DNA of 64,000 nt from positions 68,547,001 through 68,611,000 of the forward strand of contig NC_071670.1 in assembly GCF_028554725.1 (NCBI RefSeq), given 5' to 3'. The position numbers and the translations under genes are program-made. A model generated the notes under the pieces. That model was given only the letters and a program-made list of their open reading frames with translations, did not search any database and had not been told where the DNA came from. This document shows positions 1-10,120 of the stretch, piece after piece; the first letter of the stretch is position 1; each line of letters opens with the position of its first letter. Origin of the DNA: Zeugodacus cucurbitae (Eukaryota > Arthropoda > Insecta > Diptera > Tephritidae).

Positions 1-596
1 AATAAAAATTAAGCAAAAGTGCAAGACATCAACCAATTAATCACATATTTTTTTACAAACAATTTCGATTTTTTTTCATAGTTGTTGTTTCAAGAGGCCA
101 ACAAAAGCGTTGTAGACAAATGTTTAACTCAAATTGAATTGAAGTGAAACGGATGAAAACAAGCAAAAGCTCTGCGTTTCAAGCGTTATATGCTGTGTGT
201 GTTGGTGTGTGTGTGCGCGGGTGAAGGTGGCCGAGTGAATTGTGAATTGCGGTAAAAGGCAATTGGAAGAATCCCACGCGCAGCCGTTCAATAAGACAGC
301 GACTGAGACGGCGCATAGCAGATGCCACACAAACAGAAACATAAAAACAAAACACGCAGACAGACAGTTGGCCAAAAACGAAGATGGAACGATAGGTGGC
401 ACACCGAGGTCACTGCATGTACGCTACACTCTTCAAATAAAAGCTTCAAGCAAACAAATAACCGAGAAATCAAAAGAGGAACGCAACAACAACAAAAAAA
501 AGAAATAAACACAAAAATAACAACGATTACACAAATCAATATGAAAAGCACAAAATGTACAATAAAAGCAAAGGTTTGTACAATTTAATTGTTTTA
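1..596 (+). other. A-rich, leader-like sequence
   Basis: The + strand is strongly A-rich, with CAACAACAACAA runs, repeated short ATG frames and a GT microsatellite near 193-217. This composition is typical of fly 5' untranslated leaders. AAG|GTTTGT at 571-578 could be a splice donor, which would make 1-573 a leader exon and the small ORF at 597 intronic. No frame here looks like a conserved protein. The exon reading is inference from composition and one donor-like site. Confidence 0.3.
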
Positions 597-725
597 ATGA
601 AGTTAGCAACTCGTGATCGCCGCGCGCCCGCACCACCAACCTACAGATCGACAGAGGCACGGCTTCGTTGTGCGCTGATGAACTGCCACAGCGCCAACGA
701 CTGCCCGCTGAGACATGCTAAATAG
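597..725 (+). CDS. candidate 42-aa small ORF, unknown
   Basis: An ATG-started frame of 42 codons ends at TAG (723-725). The product is basic with a proline patch (RRAPAPPTYRSTE) and ends in a cysteine-containing segment (NCHSANDCPLRHAK). Most codons end in G or C, unlike the AT-rich sequence before it, but the whole local island is GC-rich, so this is weak evidence. The start context (TTTTA before ATG) is poor. A second small ORF starts 36 bases downstream at 762. The opposite strand also has long open frames here. I recognise no family; it may be a chance frame or an exon piece. Confidence 0.2.
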   Translation: MKLATRDRRAPAPPTYRSTEARLRCALMNCHSANDCPLRHAK

Positions 726-727
726 GG

Positions 728-765
728 ACATGCCACACCAAAAGCGCTTTTGACACATGGCATGT
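728..765. repeat. imperfect inverted repeat with perfect 14-bp core
   Basis: ACATGCC at 728-734 pairs with GGCATGT at 759-765, and the centre CAAAAGCGCTTTTG (739-752) is a perfect palindrome. Only the short stretches 735-738 and 753-758 fail to pair fully. It lies between two small ORFs and overlaps the start of the second. As RNA it would fold into a hairpin with almost no loop. It could be a binding site for a dimeric protein, a hairpin in a leader, or chance. Confidence 0.6.
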
Positions 766-941
766 TCTGTGGTTTTCGTTCGTGGTACAATCTCAGGCGG
801 TACATGGAACGCATGGAACCACCGACGGCGCCAGCGCAGCCGCAGAGAAAAGAGCAACTCACCCGAAAATTGATAATATTCGCCATACAAGGGCTAACAT
901 TTTGGCGCTTGTACGAGCTCATTAGTATCATCACGTTTTAA
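762..941 (+). CDS. candidate 59-aa small ORF with hydrophobic C-terminus
   Basis: An ATG-started frame of 59 codons ends at TAA (939-941). The N-terminal half is basic and proline-rich (RRYMERMEPPTAPAQPQRK). Residues about 36-59 are largely hydrophobic (KLIIFAIQGL...ELISIITF), as in a single tail-anchor membrane helix. The ATG lies inside the 728-765 inverted repeat. On the opposite strand, 'TTTTCGG|GTGAGTTG' near 865-880 resembles a splice donor preceded by two open frames, one carrying a stop. The strand assignment is therefore unsure. No family is recognised. Confidence 0.2.
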   Translation: MFCGFRSWYNLRRYMERMEPPTAPAQPQRKEQLTRKLIIFAIQGLTFWRLYELISIITF

Positions 942-3271
942 TGATTCAACAATAGGCGAATTCTTCAAAAAAAATTAATAAATTTATAAACAAAAAAAGA
1001 AAATACAACAAAGCAAACTGTAGCGACGTGAAAGCGCGCCAGCGCAGAAATGACTTCATTTCTCGCGCATAAGCACCAGTCTCAGACGTCTCGCATACGA
1101 AATTTGTTTAACTAAACCACATAATCAGGCCAGAAAGTACGAGCAAAATTCAACTTGACACATTTGCATTGTGTGGCAGTTAAACGCTATCATCATTGAG
1201 CTGCAGCGGCTCCCAGCGGCCCGATTCGATGTTTCAATTTCGGCGCCGAAATGTGCAGTCAGAAGAGCCGTAATTGTTTGGCGTTGATTGCAGTTGACTT
1301 AAAACTGTGCTTATAAGCTGTCAGCAGCGTCTCCAACGCATCTCGGTCTGCGGCAAAATGCTCGCTTTCAGCATTTTAGTTGCACTTTGTTACTGATTAC
1401 TATTTTTATGCTGTGAAATACTAACCTTCAGCTGCCGCCACAAAAGCAGCCAGCTCCAGTGCTGGGCCCCGGACGCTGCACCTCATTTCTGCTCTTTACA
1501 CTTGCGGGCGATTAAGTTGTCAGCGTGTCTGGCTTGCAGGTTCTGAAATTTTCTGGCAGTCTGCACTCGTTTGTTGGGCATCAATTTGAGGGCATCTTGA
1601 GTGCAAGTAAATGTGTTTCATTAAGTTGTGTCTGGGAGTGAATATTTAATTTGGTAAGTAGTTGAAATTATATTGAAGGGTGGTAATATGTGTTATGCTG
1701 TGCGATCCCAATATACTTGTACATTAAGATAGGTAATACATTTGAAAAGGTTAGGCGCCCCGAATTCAAGGCAACAGAGCTAATATTCCGTATATTTCTT
1801 AGGCTCTTCATATAATATTCTTATATTGAACTCATGGCTCAGACTTACATTGTTTGGGACCGGGTTATAAGGTAATATAATATATTAATTCAAATATTCA
1901 GCCAATCATTCTCCAATAATATTAAATGCTTGCTATAAATGGATATAGCACAGACACAACTAAAGACAAGAGCCGTAATATGCGAGAACAGTTTGGTGAA
2001 TCAATTCCAGATGTACTAGCTTCATCTAGGTATTGATCCCAAGCAACGACTTTTTTGATTCTTTTTTATTGTTTGACAGACGTTCCCATGCTTTAAAAAA
2101 AAGATAAAGAAGATCCCAAAGAACAGACCTGTAATGTAAATGTATCCATAGATTTTATTGAATTTTATCGGAGAGATCATATATCGGTTCAGGAAGCATT
2201 TCTAATAAATGTATACCTCAATCCATAATGATTTCTTATTATTATGTTTCGCCAACTGCTGTTACTTGTAACAATACTTACTTGTAACAATCTAAACTCT
2301 TTCTACAGTTCAATCGTCCTTTAACAGTGATTTTCATTCACTCCACAGTCGCGGAATATCAGTTACAGTCGTTCAAATTAAAAATTAAATATTTCTCCGT
2401 CAACCAAAGTCACACCTAAGATGTTCGTGTAGTTGTCAAAATTGACAGTTGTTTGATGTCAGTCAATGGCCTTAGTGGAGTACGCGACAACAATCATCAA
2501 TAAGCCATGTCGTGTATCAATATAAAACAACGGTAAACTCAAATTCTAGCGAATAAAATGATCAGAAATGCTAGAAAAAACTTGGAAAAGGTGTCAGCGC
2601 ACGCTGATTGGATTATTTGATTATGTATTATGAAGTAATCTTGACACTGATATCTACATATGTTTGTATTGTTTACATGTAAGTACGTATCGGTATAACA
2701 AGTATATATATTTTTTTCTTTCTTTCGAATTTTGATTGTCTATAACCTGAAATTTAAAATCGATATATGACGAAAGCTATATTAATTAGAAATAAAACCT
2801 TTTGTTTAGGTTTCAAATTATTATTTTTAAATACAAATGGATTGAACTCGCCACATTCTCTCCAAAAGGCCTAAAATTTATATGTTATCTAAAAAGATTA
2901 GTGGTCGAAATAGTCTAAGAACACAGGCTGAAGAGTGTATATCTATTGTGTAGTTGTAACAACCAAGGAATTCTCCGGATATGTCTCACAGGCATATTTT
3001 TGCGTTCTGAGAGCTTATGATATTATCATGGGAACTAACTAAGCTTAGCTCCAAAGAAAAGGTAATCGCTAAGATTGTGACTCATTCCAATTCAAAACTG
3101 ATTAAGAAGAGTTTGTAAGATCACTCAAATCGGAAAGTAAATATTAACCAATTTTTTTCATATTTTTACAACGTTTAGGTTTAGTTTTATCTTGACCACT
3201 TCAAAGTTCTTATAAATGCCTTGATATCGATCGCAAATATTTATTAGAAAAAAGTGTATAAAGTAATCAAG
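942..3271. other. non-coding: GC-richer 1020-1620, then AT-rich
   Basis: The stretch 1020-1620 is richer in GC and includes a 16-bp perfect palindrome, ATTTCGGCGCCGAAAT (1237-1252), and a TATAAG (1312-1317) without a matching initiator. From 1630 the sequence is AT-rich with no supported gene. TGTCAA-AA-TTGACA at 2434-2447 is a short inverted repeat. Two AATAAA signals on the - strand (3240-3245 and 3272-3277) may serve the candidate exon at 3312-3571. Confidence 0.5.
2262..2291. repeat. 16-bp tandem duplication
   Basis: TTACTTGTAACAATAC (2262-2277) is followed at once by a second copy (from 2278), which reads TTACTTGTAACAAT before diverging. Each copy contains the short inverted repeat GTTAC-TT-GTAAC or a near version. 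This looks like a local slippage or duplication event. Confidence 0.8.
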
Positions 3272-3277
3272 TTTATT
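3272..3277 (-). terminator. poly(A) signal AATAAA, candidate
   Basis: AATAAA reads on the - strand about 35 bases after the stop codon of the candidate terminal exon 3312-3571. A second AATAAA follows at 3240-3245. The spacing suits a short 3' untranslated region. AATAAA is common in AT-rich DNA, so its value is only in combination with the exon. Confidence 0.3.
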
Positions 3278-3311
3278 GAAGATATAAAAAGAAAACGATT
3301 AGCTTTGCTAT

Positions 3312-3571
3312 TCACTTAGCATGTAAGGTATTTATTTTCACTTTCATAAAAATGTCACTTTGACACTTCCCAAAAATCATAATAAAATCATAAAAAAGAA
3401 AGCAATTTAGCCCCTTCATTCGCATGCCACGCTGTAATAGCGTAATCTCAGAATCTAGTAAAATCGTAAAAATCATAAAGCCATATAAAAACAATAGCAA
3501 TATAACAGTGGGGGTATTGATTTGCTCGATTGCTTGATTGGTGCGTTGACTCCACTCGAGCAACACGCTCT
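3312..3571 (-). CDS. candidate terminal exon, membrane-type, unknown
   Basis: On the - strand a strong 3' splice site (TTTCTCTATTTGTAG|AG, pyrimidine-rich tract then AG) opens at 3571. After two bases that complete a split codon there are 85 codons and a TGA at 3312-3314. The segment begins SVLLEWSQRTNQAIEQ, then has one hydrophobic stretch (TVILLLFLYGFMIFTILL) and a more polar tail with LQRGMRMKGL. An AATAAA follows 35 bases after the stop. The frame is also open upstream to an ATG at 3650, so an intronless 112-aa frame is an alternative. No family is recognised. The combination of acceptor, open frame, stop and poly(A) signal is the support. Confidence 0.3.
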
Positions 3572-4265
3572 CTACAAATAGAGAAACGTATGAAATAATA
3601 TTTATTATGTGGTTAAGTTTTTGTTGATCTTTTATTTGACTGTGGTGCATTAATTTTAACTGCTTTCTGGCTCTCTACTGCTGAGTTTTCCCGTTTTACA
3701 CTTTTTATGTTTATTTTTCTCGCATTGATTTACAATTTTTAAATAGTTATAGTCGCTGGGGCACGAGGTGTTGACTGTCACCGCCAATATGAGCTCCCTT
3801 CTCTAGCCCTTGCATAAGCAGTATGTAGGAGTTTAACGTATTTCACAATACACACACACTCAGCGCTGTGACTTTTACTCCAGCTTTTCCGCACCGAAAT
3901 TTTATAGCCATCGCCATAAAAACACAACTAATCATAAATTCACCAAAAAATCCATAAACTGAAATTCTTCCCTTCACTTGTGGACATTTAAGTGAGAAAT
4001 ATTAAAAATTACTTAAGTGGCATATCGAATTTTATGCTCATGACATAAGCGATATATCTCCGCCGTGCAGTGTAGTGCAGTTAGCTGTTGAACAGTTTGA
4101 GTCACAAATTGTGTAAAAATTATGGAATTTTTTTCTACTAAAAACTGAGTGGTGAAAATTTCACTCTCCGAAACACATAAGGCTTTCATTTTAATTAGGT
4201 ATTCAATACTTTTGATTATTAAATGTGATTATATCACGCATATACTCGCATGTATATAAAATTAA
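3572..4265. other. AT-rich, no supported gene
   Basis: No coding or repeat signal is supported. A CA microsatellite lies near 3850-3860. ATTAAA on the - strand near 4190-4196 could be a variant poly(A) signal for the ORF ending at 4266. Confidence 0.5.
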
Positions 4266-4658
4266 TTAAGGCTCTTCTCCACAGTAATCATCTTCTTCGA
4301 ATTGTGCCCAGCTCATTATAGTGGCGAGACAATGATCTCTTCTAAACTCCAAAATCATAGCTATTATCTGCTGACTCGCCGCATCCATACCTGTTGCTGT
4401 TGATCTCTCGCTGACCCATATCACTGTCACTTGTCGCTTGGTGTTTTGGAGTTTTGCACAGAAGAGTCTCTTCTTCGCTTTAAATGCCAATTGTGCGAGG
4501 GTATTGTTTATTTTGACATTTATTTCATTTAATAATCTAAATGCGACAACTAATGATGCGAACAAGCACTTGTTGTACATGAAAAATCCATTTAGGGTTT
4601 CGTAGAAATTAGCGGAGGAGAAAAAAATAATAATTAGTGAAATATATTTGAAATTCAT
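4266..4658 (-). CDS. candidate small secreted protein, 130 aa
   Basis: This single ATG-started frame of 130 codons has a favourable fly start context (TCAACAAATGAAT). The N-terminus resembles a signal peptide: MNFK, then a hydrophobic run YISLIIIFFSSANF. The middle is basic (AFKAKKRLFCAKLQNTKRQ) and the C-terminus acidic (AQFEEDDYCGEEP). CATAAAAATCCC lies about 50 bases before the ATG, a possible TATA element. ATTAAA lies about 70 bases after the stop. Splice-like sites inside the frame (CGCATTTAG| and CAACAG|GTATGG) leave an exon reading open. Small signal-peptide proteins of this size are common among fly accessory-gland and immune peptides, but I see no family match. Confidence 0.3.
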   Translation of the reverse strand: MNFKYISLIIIFFSSANFYETLNGFFMYNKCLFASLVVAFRLLNEINVKINNTLAQLAFKAKKRLFCAKLQNTKRQVTVIWVSERSTATGMDAASQQIIAMILEFRRDHCLATIMSWAQFEEDDYCGEEP

Positions 4659-4703
4659 TTGTTGAAAAAAGTTCGCATTTTTTATTTTTAGTTTATTTTA
4701 GAT

Positions 4704-4716
4704 GGGATTTTTATGG
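4704..4716 (-). promoter_or_regulatory. TATA-like element, candidate
   Basis: CCATAAAAATCCC on the - strand lies about 50 bases before the ATG at 4658. It would place a start about 20-25 bases before that ATG. No clear initiator motif accompanies it, and TATA-like words are frequent in AT-rich sequence. Confidence 0.2.
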
Positions 4717-5295
4717 TTGAGAGATCTCATACTTCTGGTACTTCTCTAATCTCGTTTCCTTGCTGCGAACAAAAATTTGATTGAAAGTTCTCTCAAAAGA
4801 GGAATCTCGAGTGGAGAGAGTGGAGATGAATCTCGAGAATTTTGAATAGCATACTTTCTCTAAAGAAGAGTGCCAAAATGGACTAAATAATTACAAAGTT
4901 AATAAAGAAGGGTTCGAAAAGAAAGTTAGTTAATGATTCGAGAACCATGTATGTATTTAAAAAAGAATTATTTTCTATAGAGTGCAGATCACATCTAAAA
5001 ATCGGAAAGGAAAAAAGTCATAGGAACTTATTTCGATCTCTATATTTTTGACATAATATCAAAATGTCTTAAGAACAGAACACGATATTCTTACCCTACT
5101 TATCTACACTACACTGGAAACCACTGACAGAATAATGACAGATACTCACATACCCAAACCACAAGGTTAAATAAAGGAGAGACACTTAAAAATTTTGATA
5201 CTAAGAATTTTTAATGTTAACATTCGGAGATTGATATGCCAAGATCTAATGCTTGATTTATGAGTATTTTTTATTATCAGCAAATGACAAACATA
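4717..5295. other. AT-rich, no supported gene
   Basis: TCTCGAG occurs twice near 4804-4840 in a purine-rich stretch. Otherwise I see no coding frame, transposon remnant or repeat above background. Confidence 0.5.
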
Positions 5296-5325
5296 AAAAT
5301 GAAATGAAATGAAATGAAATGAAAT
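5296..5325 (+). repeat. (GAAAT)n pentanucleotide microsatellite
   Basis: Five perfect GAAAT units (5301-5325) are preceded by one AAAAT unit. It is a simple tandem repeat, probably polymorphic in length. Confidence 0.95.
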
Positions 5326-5965
5326 AAAAACAAAATTAACACCTTTCCCTTCTCTGCATCACTTATGTGCGCGCCTTTTAACCGTCTTTCGACTGAGGTA
5401 GCAGAAATGGTTGAATGGGGAAAAACATAAAATTCATCAAAATTATTGGCATTATGGCGTACACAATCGAAATCATCATTATTCCCCATTGTCTGCGCGC
5501 TTATTGTTAGCCGCTTGGCATTCCGATTGTCACTCGTGTCAGCTACTGTTCGCTACTCACCGCCATGAATGTCAGCTCCACTGTTCATACGCACACGTAC
5601 ACTCGCACGCACCGACACACACACTTACATCGAGGCATATAGTAAATGTATGCAGGTCAGCTATAAATAAAATGTGTCTGGACATCATTCGGAGCTGTCA
5701 AATTTACTTTTAAGATAATAAATAAACCAAAATGTCCACCTAAAGGCGTTTCTCAACTCAGGCCAATGCTAGGCAACAACAGCAACAGTGTTAACAATCC
5801 ACTTAGTTGTTTGCCAAATATTTCTAGACAGCTCGTAGAGTGTGGCGTGAGCAACTGTTATTGACGTGCGTCTTATCGGCAAATCAATGAGCTGTTTTAA
5901 CCCGCTTTTTATGGCCTTATTATTTCGGAGCTGAAATGCACAGAGAGAAAAAGTTTTCGTAACAG
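5326..5965. other. mixed sequence, no supported gene
   Basis: CACACACAC near 5610-5622 and a GC-richer patch at 5490-5620 are the only distinct features. A 100-codon frame at 5411-5713 has neither a supported start nor recognisable content and is treated as chance. Confidence 0.5.
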
Positions 5966-6615
5966 GATAAAGATAGAGATAGAGATAGAGATAGAGATAG
6001 AGATAGAGATAGAGATAGAGATAGAGATAGAGATAGAGATAGAGATAGAGATAGAGATAGAGATAGAGATAGAGATAGAGATAGAGATAGAGATATAGAT
6101 AGAGATAGAGATAGAGATATAGATAGAGATATAGAAAGAGATAGAGATAGAGATAGAGATAGTGATAGAGATAGAGATAGAGATAGAGATAGAGATAGAG
6201 ATAGAGATAGAGATAGAGATAGAGATAGAGATAGAGATAGAGATAGAGATAGAGATAGAGATAGAGATAGAGATAGAGATAGAGATAGAGATAGAGATAG
6301 AGATAGAGATAGAGATAGAGATAGAAATAGAGATAGAGATAGAGATAGAGATAGAGATAGAGATAGAGATAGAGATAGAGATAGAGATAGAGATAGAGAT
6401 AGAGATAGAGATAGAGATAGAGATAGAGATAGAGATAGAGATAGAGATAGAGATAGAGATAGAGATAGAGATAGAGATAGAGATAGAGATAGAGATAGAG
6501 ATAGAGATAGAGATAGAGATAGAGATAGAGATAGAGATAGAGATAGAGATAGAGATAGAGATAGAGATAGAAATAGATATAGAAGTAGAGATAAATATAG
6601 AGATAGAGATAGATT
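5966..6615 (+). repeat. AGATAG hexanucleotide array (GATA-type), ~650 bp
   Basis: The unit AGATAG repeats about 108 times. Sparse variants (GATATAG near 6090-6135, GAAAGAG near 6133, GTGATAG near 6161, GAAATAG near 6325) split it into long pure runs, and the last 40 bases decay (GAAGTAG, AAATATAG). One strand is almost free of C. The array reads as alternating Ile-Glu on one strand and Leu-Ser on the other; neither is a real protein. Every unit matches WGATAR, the GATA-factor consensus. Known analogues are the GATA/GACA (Bkm-type) simple repeats. The length is probably unstable and may be collapsed or expanded in assembly. Confidence 0.98.
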
Positions 6616-7047
6616 CGACCAGATCTTTAACCGACTATAATAATGTTTGAACTGTTGTTTTGTAGATTTTTCTCCGTGTATTTTTCGGGGAAGCACCAAA
6701 AATTGCTCCAAAATGTGTAACTTGTGGCGTTCAGGCATTATTCTTAGTATATACATTGTATATGCGTAATTTCACCATAAATAGTCTTCGGCATTCGCAT
6801 CGGAAGTCCTAACCCATAAGCGAAAGCTTTGCAAATATATTAATAGTAACAACAACAAACTCCGAAAAGTGAAAAGCTAGAAGAAGCAACACTTATGACC
6901 GCATGTGGAGATTTTTATCAACTGAACGCATCCTGCCGAATATTACTAGTGACACATGTGCGCCAGTGCCATGTGGAGCTGCTGCTTGTCCTTCAGCTCT
7001 GCATATTTCCTTTGCCCTCGGTTTGGTTAGTTGTTGGCCTGACTCAC
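6616..7047. other. no supported gene; possible - strand continuation
   Basis: A - strand frame remains open from the candidate exon at 7048-7150 down to a TAA at 6893. If the donor at 7047 is not used, this would be coding sequence of a 112-aa protein starting at 7231. Otherwise it is intron. Nothing else is seen. Confidence 0.4.
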
Positions 7048-7150
7048 AAGATTCAACCATGTTATACTCTTCGTTTTCTATGTACTTGTCTTCGTTGTAG
7101 CAATCGTTAACCCCGTGCTGTGCTCGGCATTGCTTGCGCCACTCTAGCAT
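7048..7150 (-). CDS. candidate internal exon, unknown protein
   Basis: On the - strand a plausible 3' splice site (branch-like TTTGAC, a T-rich tract, then CTGGTGCAG|) is followed by 34 codons plus one base, ending at the donor T|GTGAGTCAG. Only one frame is open; the other two have stops. It reads MLEWRKQCRAQHG, then VNDCYNEDKY and IENEEYNMVES: charged, with two cysteines and an acidic end. The ATG may instead be internal to a 112-aa frame (6893-7231) whose start adds a hydrophobic helix (LIAGLAFFDIFIGYLV). I recognise no family. Support is the splice pair plus a single open frame. Confidence 0.3.
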
Positions 7151-9600
7151 CTGCACCAGATAACCTATAAAAATGTCAAAGAATGCCAACCCGGCGATTA
7201 ATCTTCGACATTGGCTTATCAATGTCGACATCGCTGTTCGCTGGTGTCTTTTTATGTCATTTCTTTTATTTATTTACACAACTGACTATAATCACCTACA
7301 ATTTCTACATTTACTGCAGCACTGCATAAATCTTTGCTCTCCGAATTCCTTTTGTCAACAGTTTAGCGTAGTTTTATGATTGCAGCAATGCTTTTACTCG
7401 CATAAAACACTGGCAAACTAATCGCTCACTCAAAAGCTTTAAAGTGCTCTAAATAATAAATGCTGAAAGAGCAGTGAACATCCGATGGTTATAAATTCTG
7501 TTATAAATATGATTGTATATGCAACAAATATGTTAGATTGGAATTAAAATCGTTTTATATATATGAATCTTCCGTATGCATAAAGCGTAAGCTTTGAATG
7601 TGTTTTTATTTTTGTTGACCACAAACCAATTGCGCTCTCCCTTTCTTCTACCATTTCCCAACCACTGCTGTTAGTTTTACTAAACCGTTGTAATCCTAGT
7701 TGTTGGTTTCATTTTAATTGGGTTTCTGAGATGTTCTCCACATTTTGATTACAAGCAAACACTTTATTATGTACAGGTGTTATGGGATTAACTTTATGGT
7801 GCTCTAAATGCTCTACTTATAAACACACCTATGTATGAATATATAAATATTTATGCTCTCTAGTATATATGTATGTATAAGCATATCAGATTTGTATGCT
7901 ATGTAGCGTTTGCTCTTAAAATTGCTGGGATTTGGAGCGTACCATATTTTAATCCAAAAGGTGAAAAATTAACAACAACAAATTGACTTCGTTGGTTAGC
8001 ATTGGTACTATGTTGTTTTTGTTATTGTAATATTAAAGTTGAATTTATTGCATGGTATTAGAGACATCTACACGTGTTATATTATACAAATTAAGTTACC
8101 CTGATCCATAATCCCACGTTATTTTTGTTTTAAGAATATATTAAATAAAATTCCTTTCACTAAGTCCTTTAACTACAGAAGTCATCATATGGAACGGAGT
8201 GGTTTTAGCAAAAAATTTAACGCACCTATACGATATATACGATTGAATAGTCTTCAACTTCAGAAAACTTCATAAGGAAAAGCTTCTCGGATCCAAATCA
8301 CATGATTTTGCACCTATACCACATATGACTCTTATATCGATACAACCGATTCGAAAGCGAAAATCACAGATTGAGAGTTTTGCTATGTCAAGTAATCTGA
8401 ATTTATGTTCGATCATGGAAGATCAGTTTAGAAACCATTTTGATTGGATGGAAACAGTTCTATTTATATCCAGTTTAACCTTATTATGTCAGAAATCTAT
8501 TTGGAAAATATTCTGCTATAGCAGCAAAAACATGTTGGGATTACATTTAAACCCTACCGCTATCGGACTTCGGTGTATCCAAGTGCAAGCCTTTAAGTAC
8601 AGTTCGTTGAGTATGGGTATATAAAGCAACATCTATTTATAGACCCTATTGCTTATAGCTCTATATATAACTCTCATCTCCGGTAGTGGAAGTCTCTTCA
8701 AATCTTTTGTTTCTCTAATATTCTGAGTAAGAATAATTGAAGTTGCCAATATTGAATACCGTCTTTAAAAAGGCTGACTATACATATGTTTAGTTAGAGT
8801 TTATAACCCTGCTGCTTCAAGATAAGACTAAAATTGTCTCTCAAAAAAGAGAGCTAGAGAGACTTATAGCAATGGTGAGTGAATTTATGAAAGCTTTTTA
8901 CTGTAAAAATATCCTCTCAGCTTCGATTTTGTCATCAATAGGTGATATTTACTAATAATTTTTTTTCAGTTAAATACTTTAGGATCCTCTGTATTTCAGT
9001 CTGTGATTAAACAGACACTCAACTTGAGCTTACATAAATAAGGTACAGTTAACTTTTTCCCACATGAGAATATTATATTTTTACTTTGGGATACGAAATT
9101 CCATATTTTTAAAGCCACTTACGTAGATTGAGTCAGGTTCGACAACGCCACTGACAAAGCCGCCACGAATGAAACTCACGTTTCGCTTTCATTTTATTGC
9201 AGAGTCATTGCTTGATTTATTTTTTACTTTTATTGGGGTCGTTGCGGATAGTTTTCGCTTTTCCACATTCAGTTTTCACAAAGCTTGCGCACAACAGACT
9301 TTTTATTTAAAAAATACGCTGTTTTATTGTATGCATTATACACAACGTACGCGAGGTCAAAGTTGAAACACATTGAATGTCGCGCTGCCACATGAGCCCG
9401 CCCGCCGCTGTGTACACCCACACAGTTCGGTGGGTCCCGTTGCCGTTAAAAGCTTGTGGCTTGTTGCGCAGCAAAACTGAAAACATTTCAATGATTCGCC
9501 ACAAATAAAAAGGTACTCAAAGCGCAACAACAACAACGAGGCAGCAACGTGAGCAAAAAAGGAATAGCAAACGGGCATTTAAAACAAAGCGTACACGTAC
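7151..9600. other. AT-rich, no supported gene
   Basis: This is mostly AT-rich sequence without transposon or coding signals I can support. Small inverted elements occur, such as CTCTC-AAAAAA-GAGAG near 8840-8855. A 99-codon frame at 8325-8624 looks like chance. The patch 9370-9560 is GC-richer with CAACAACAACAA. Confidence 0.5.
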
Positions 9601-10120
9601 ATGCGAGTATTTGTTGTTTGCTTTATTTACACGCTTTGTAAATTTGATTGCCAACGAACGTGATCTGCGGCAGTGAGTGGAGCGGATGAGTGAATGAGCG
9701 CTGAGGTATTTATTTGTCTGTTATTGCTTTGTTGGGCTATTATGGTTTTGAGGTTGCCATGCGTCCAACTTCGCCGCTCCGGCGACTCAGCATACACCAG
9801 TTGAAGCTTATACATATATGCATAAGTGTGTGTGTGCGCGTTCGTGTGCTGTTGTGGGCTACATGCGGCGCAACAACCCACGCACCGCGGGAGGCCAACG
9901 GGCGCAGCCACAAACCGTACCTAAGCTTTGTGCGCCTGTCGGAAAATAACGTGAACACCGAGAAAAAATGAATTCACACTCATCTACACGTCGCGCTCCC
10001 TTAATCATGACATTGCGCTGCATTCGCGCACCCACACCCTGGCACAGCGCGCTGCTAAGTAAATGCTCCAACTGTGCGCGCGCATGCGCTCTGGGCCGCG
10101 TGCGCTTTACTGCCGAGCGC
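9601..10120. other. GC-rich island upstream of a TATA element
   Basis: This GC-richer stretch holds many GCGC words, a CATATATGCATA/GTGTGTGTGCGCG block (9811-9842) and an NRF-1/Ewg-type core GCGCATGCGC (10080-10089) 33 bases before the TATA element at 10122. Frames on both strands are open for up to 94 codons, as expected in GC-rich DNA. None is recognisable. It could be a proximal promoter region. Confidence 0.35.

Noticed and set aside
1055..1089. TTCATTT initiator with downstream AGACGT element
   Set aside because: The spacing is one base short of the strict initiator-DPE distance, and no transcript features follow.
1237..1252. 16-bp palindrome ATTTCGGCGCCGAAAT (E2F-like)
   Set aside because: About one 16-bp perfect palindrome is expected by chance in 64 kb; kept only as a note.
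5920..6756. 278-codon Leu-Ser frame (-) and 162-codon Ile-Glu frame (+)
   Set aside because: Both are translations of the AGATAG array; nothing outside the repeat supports a protein.
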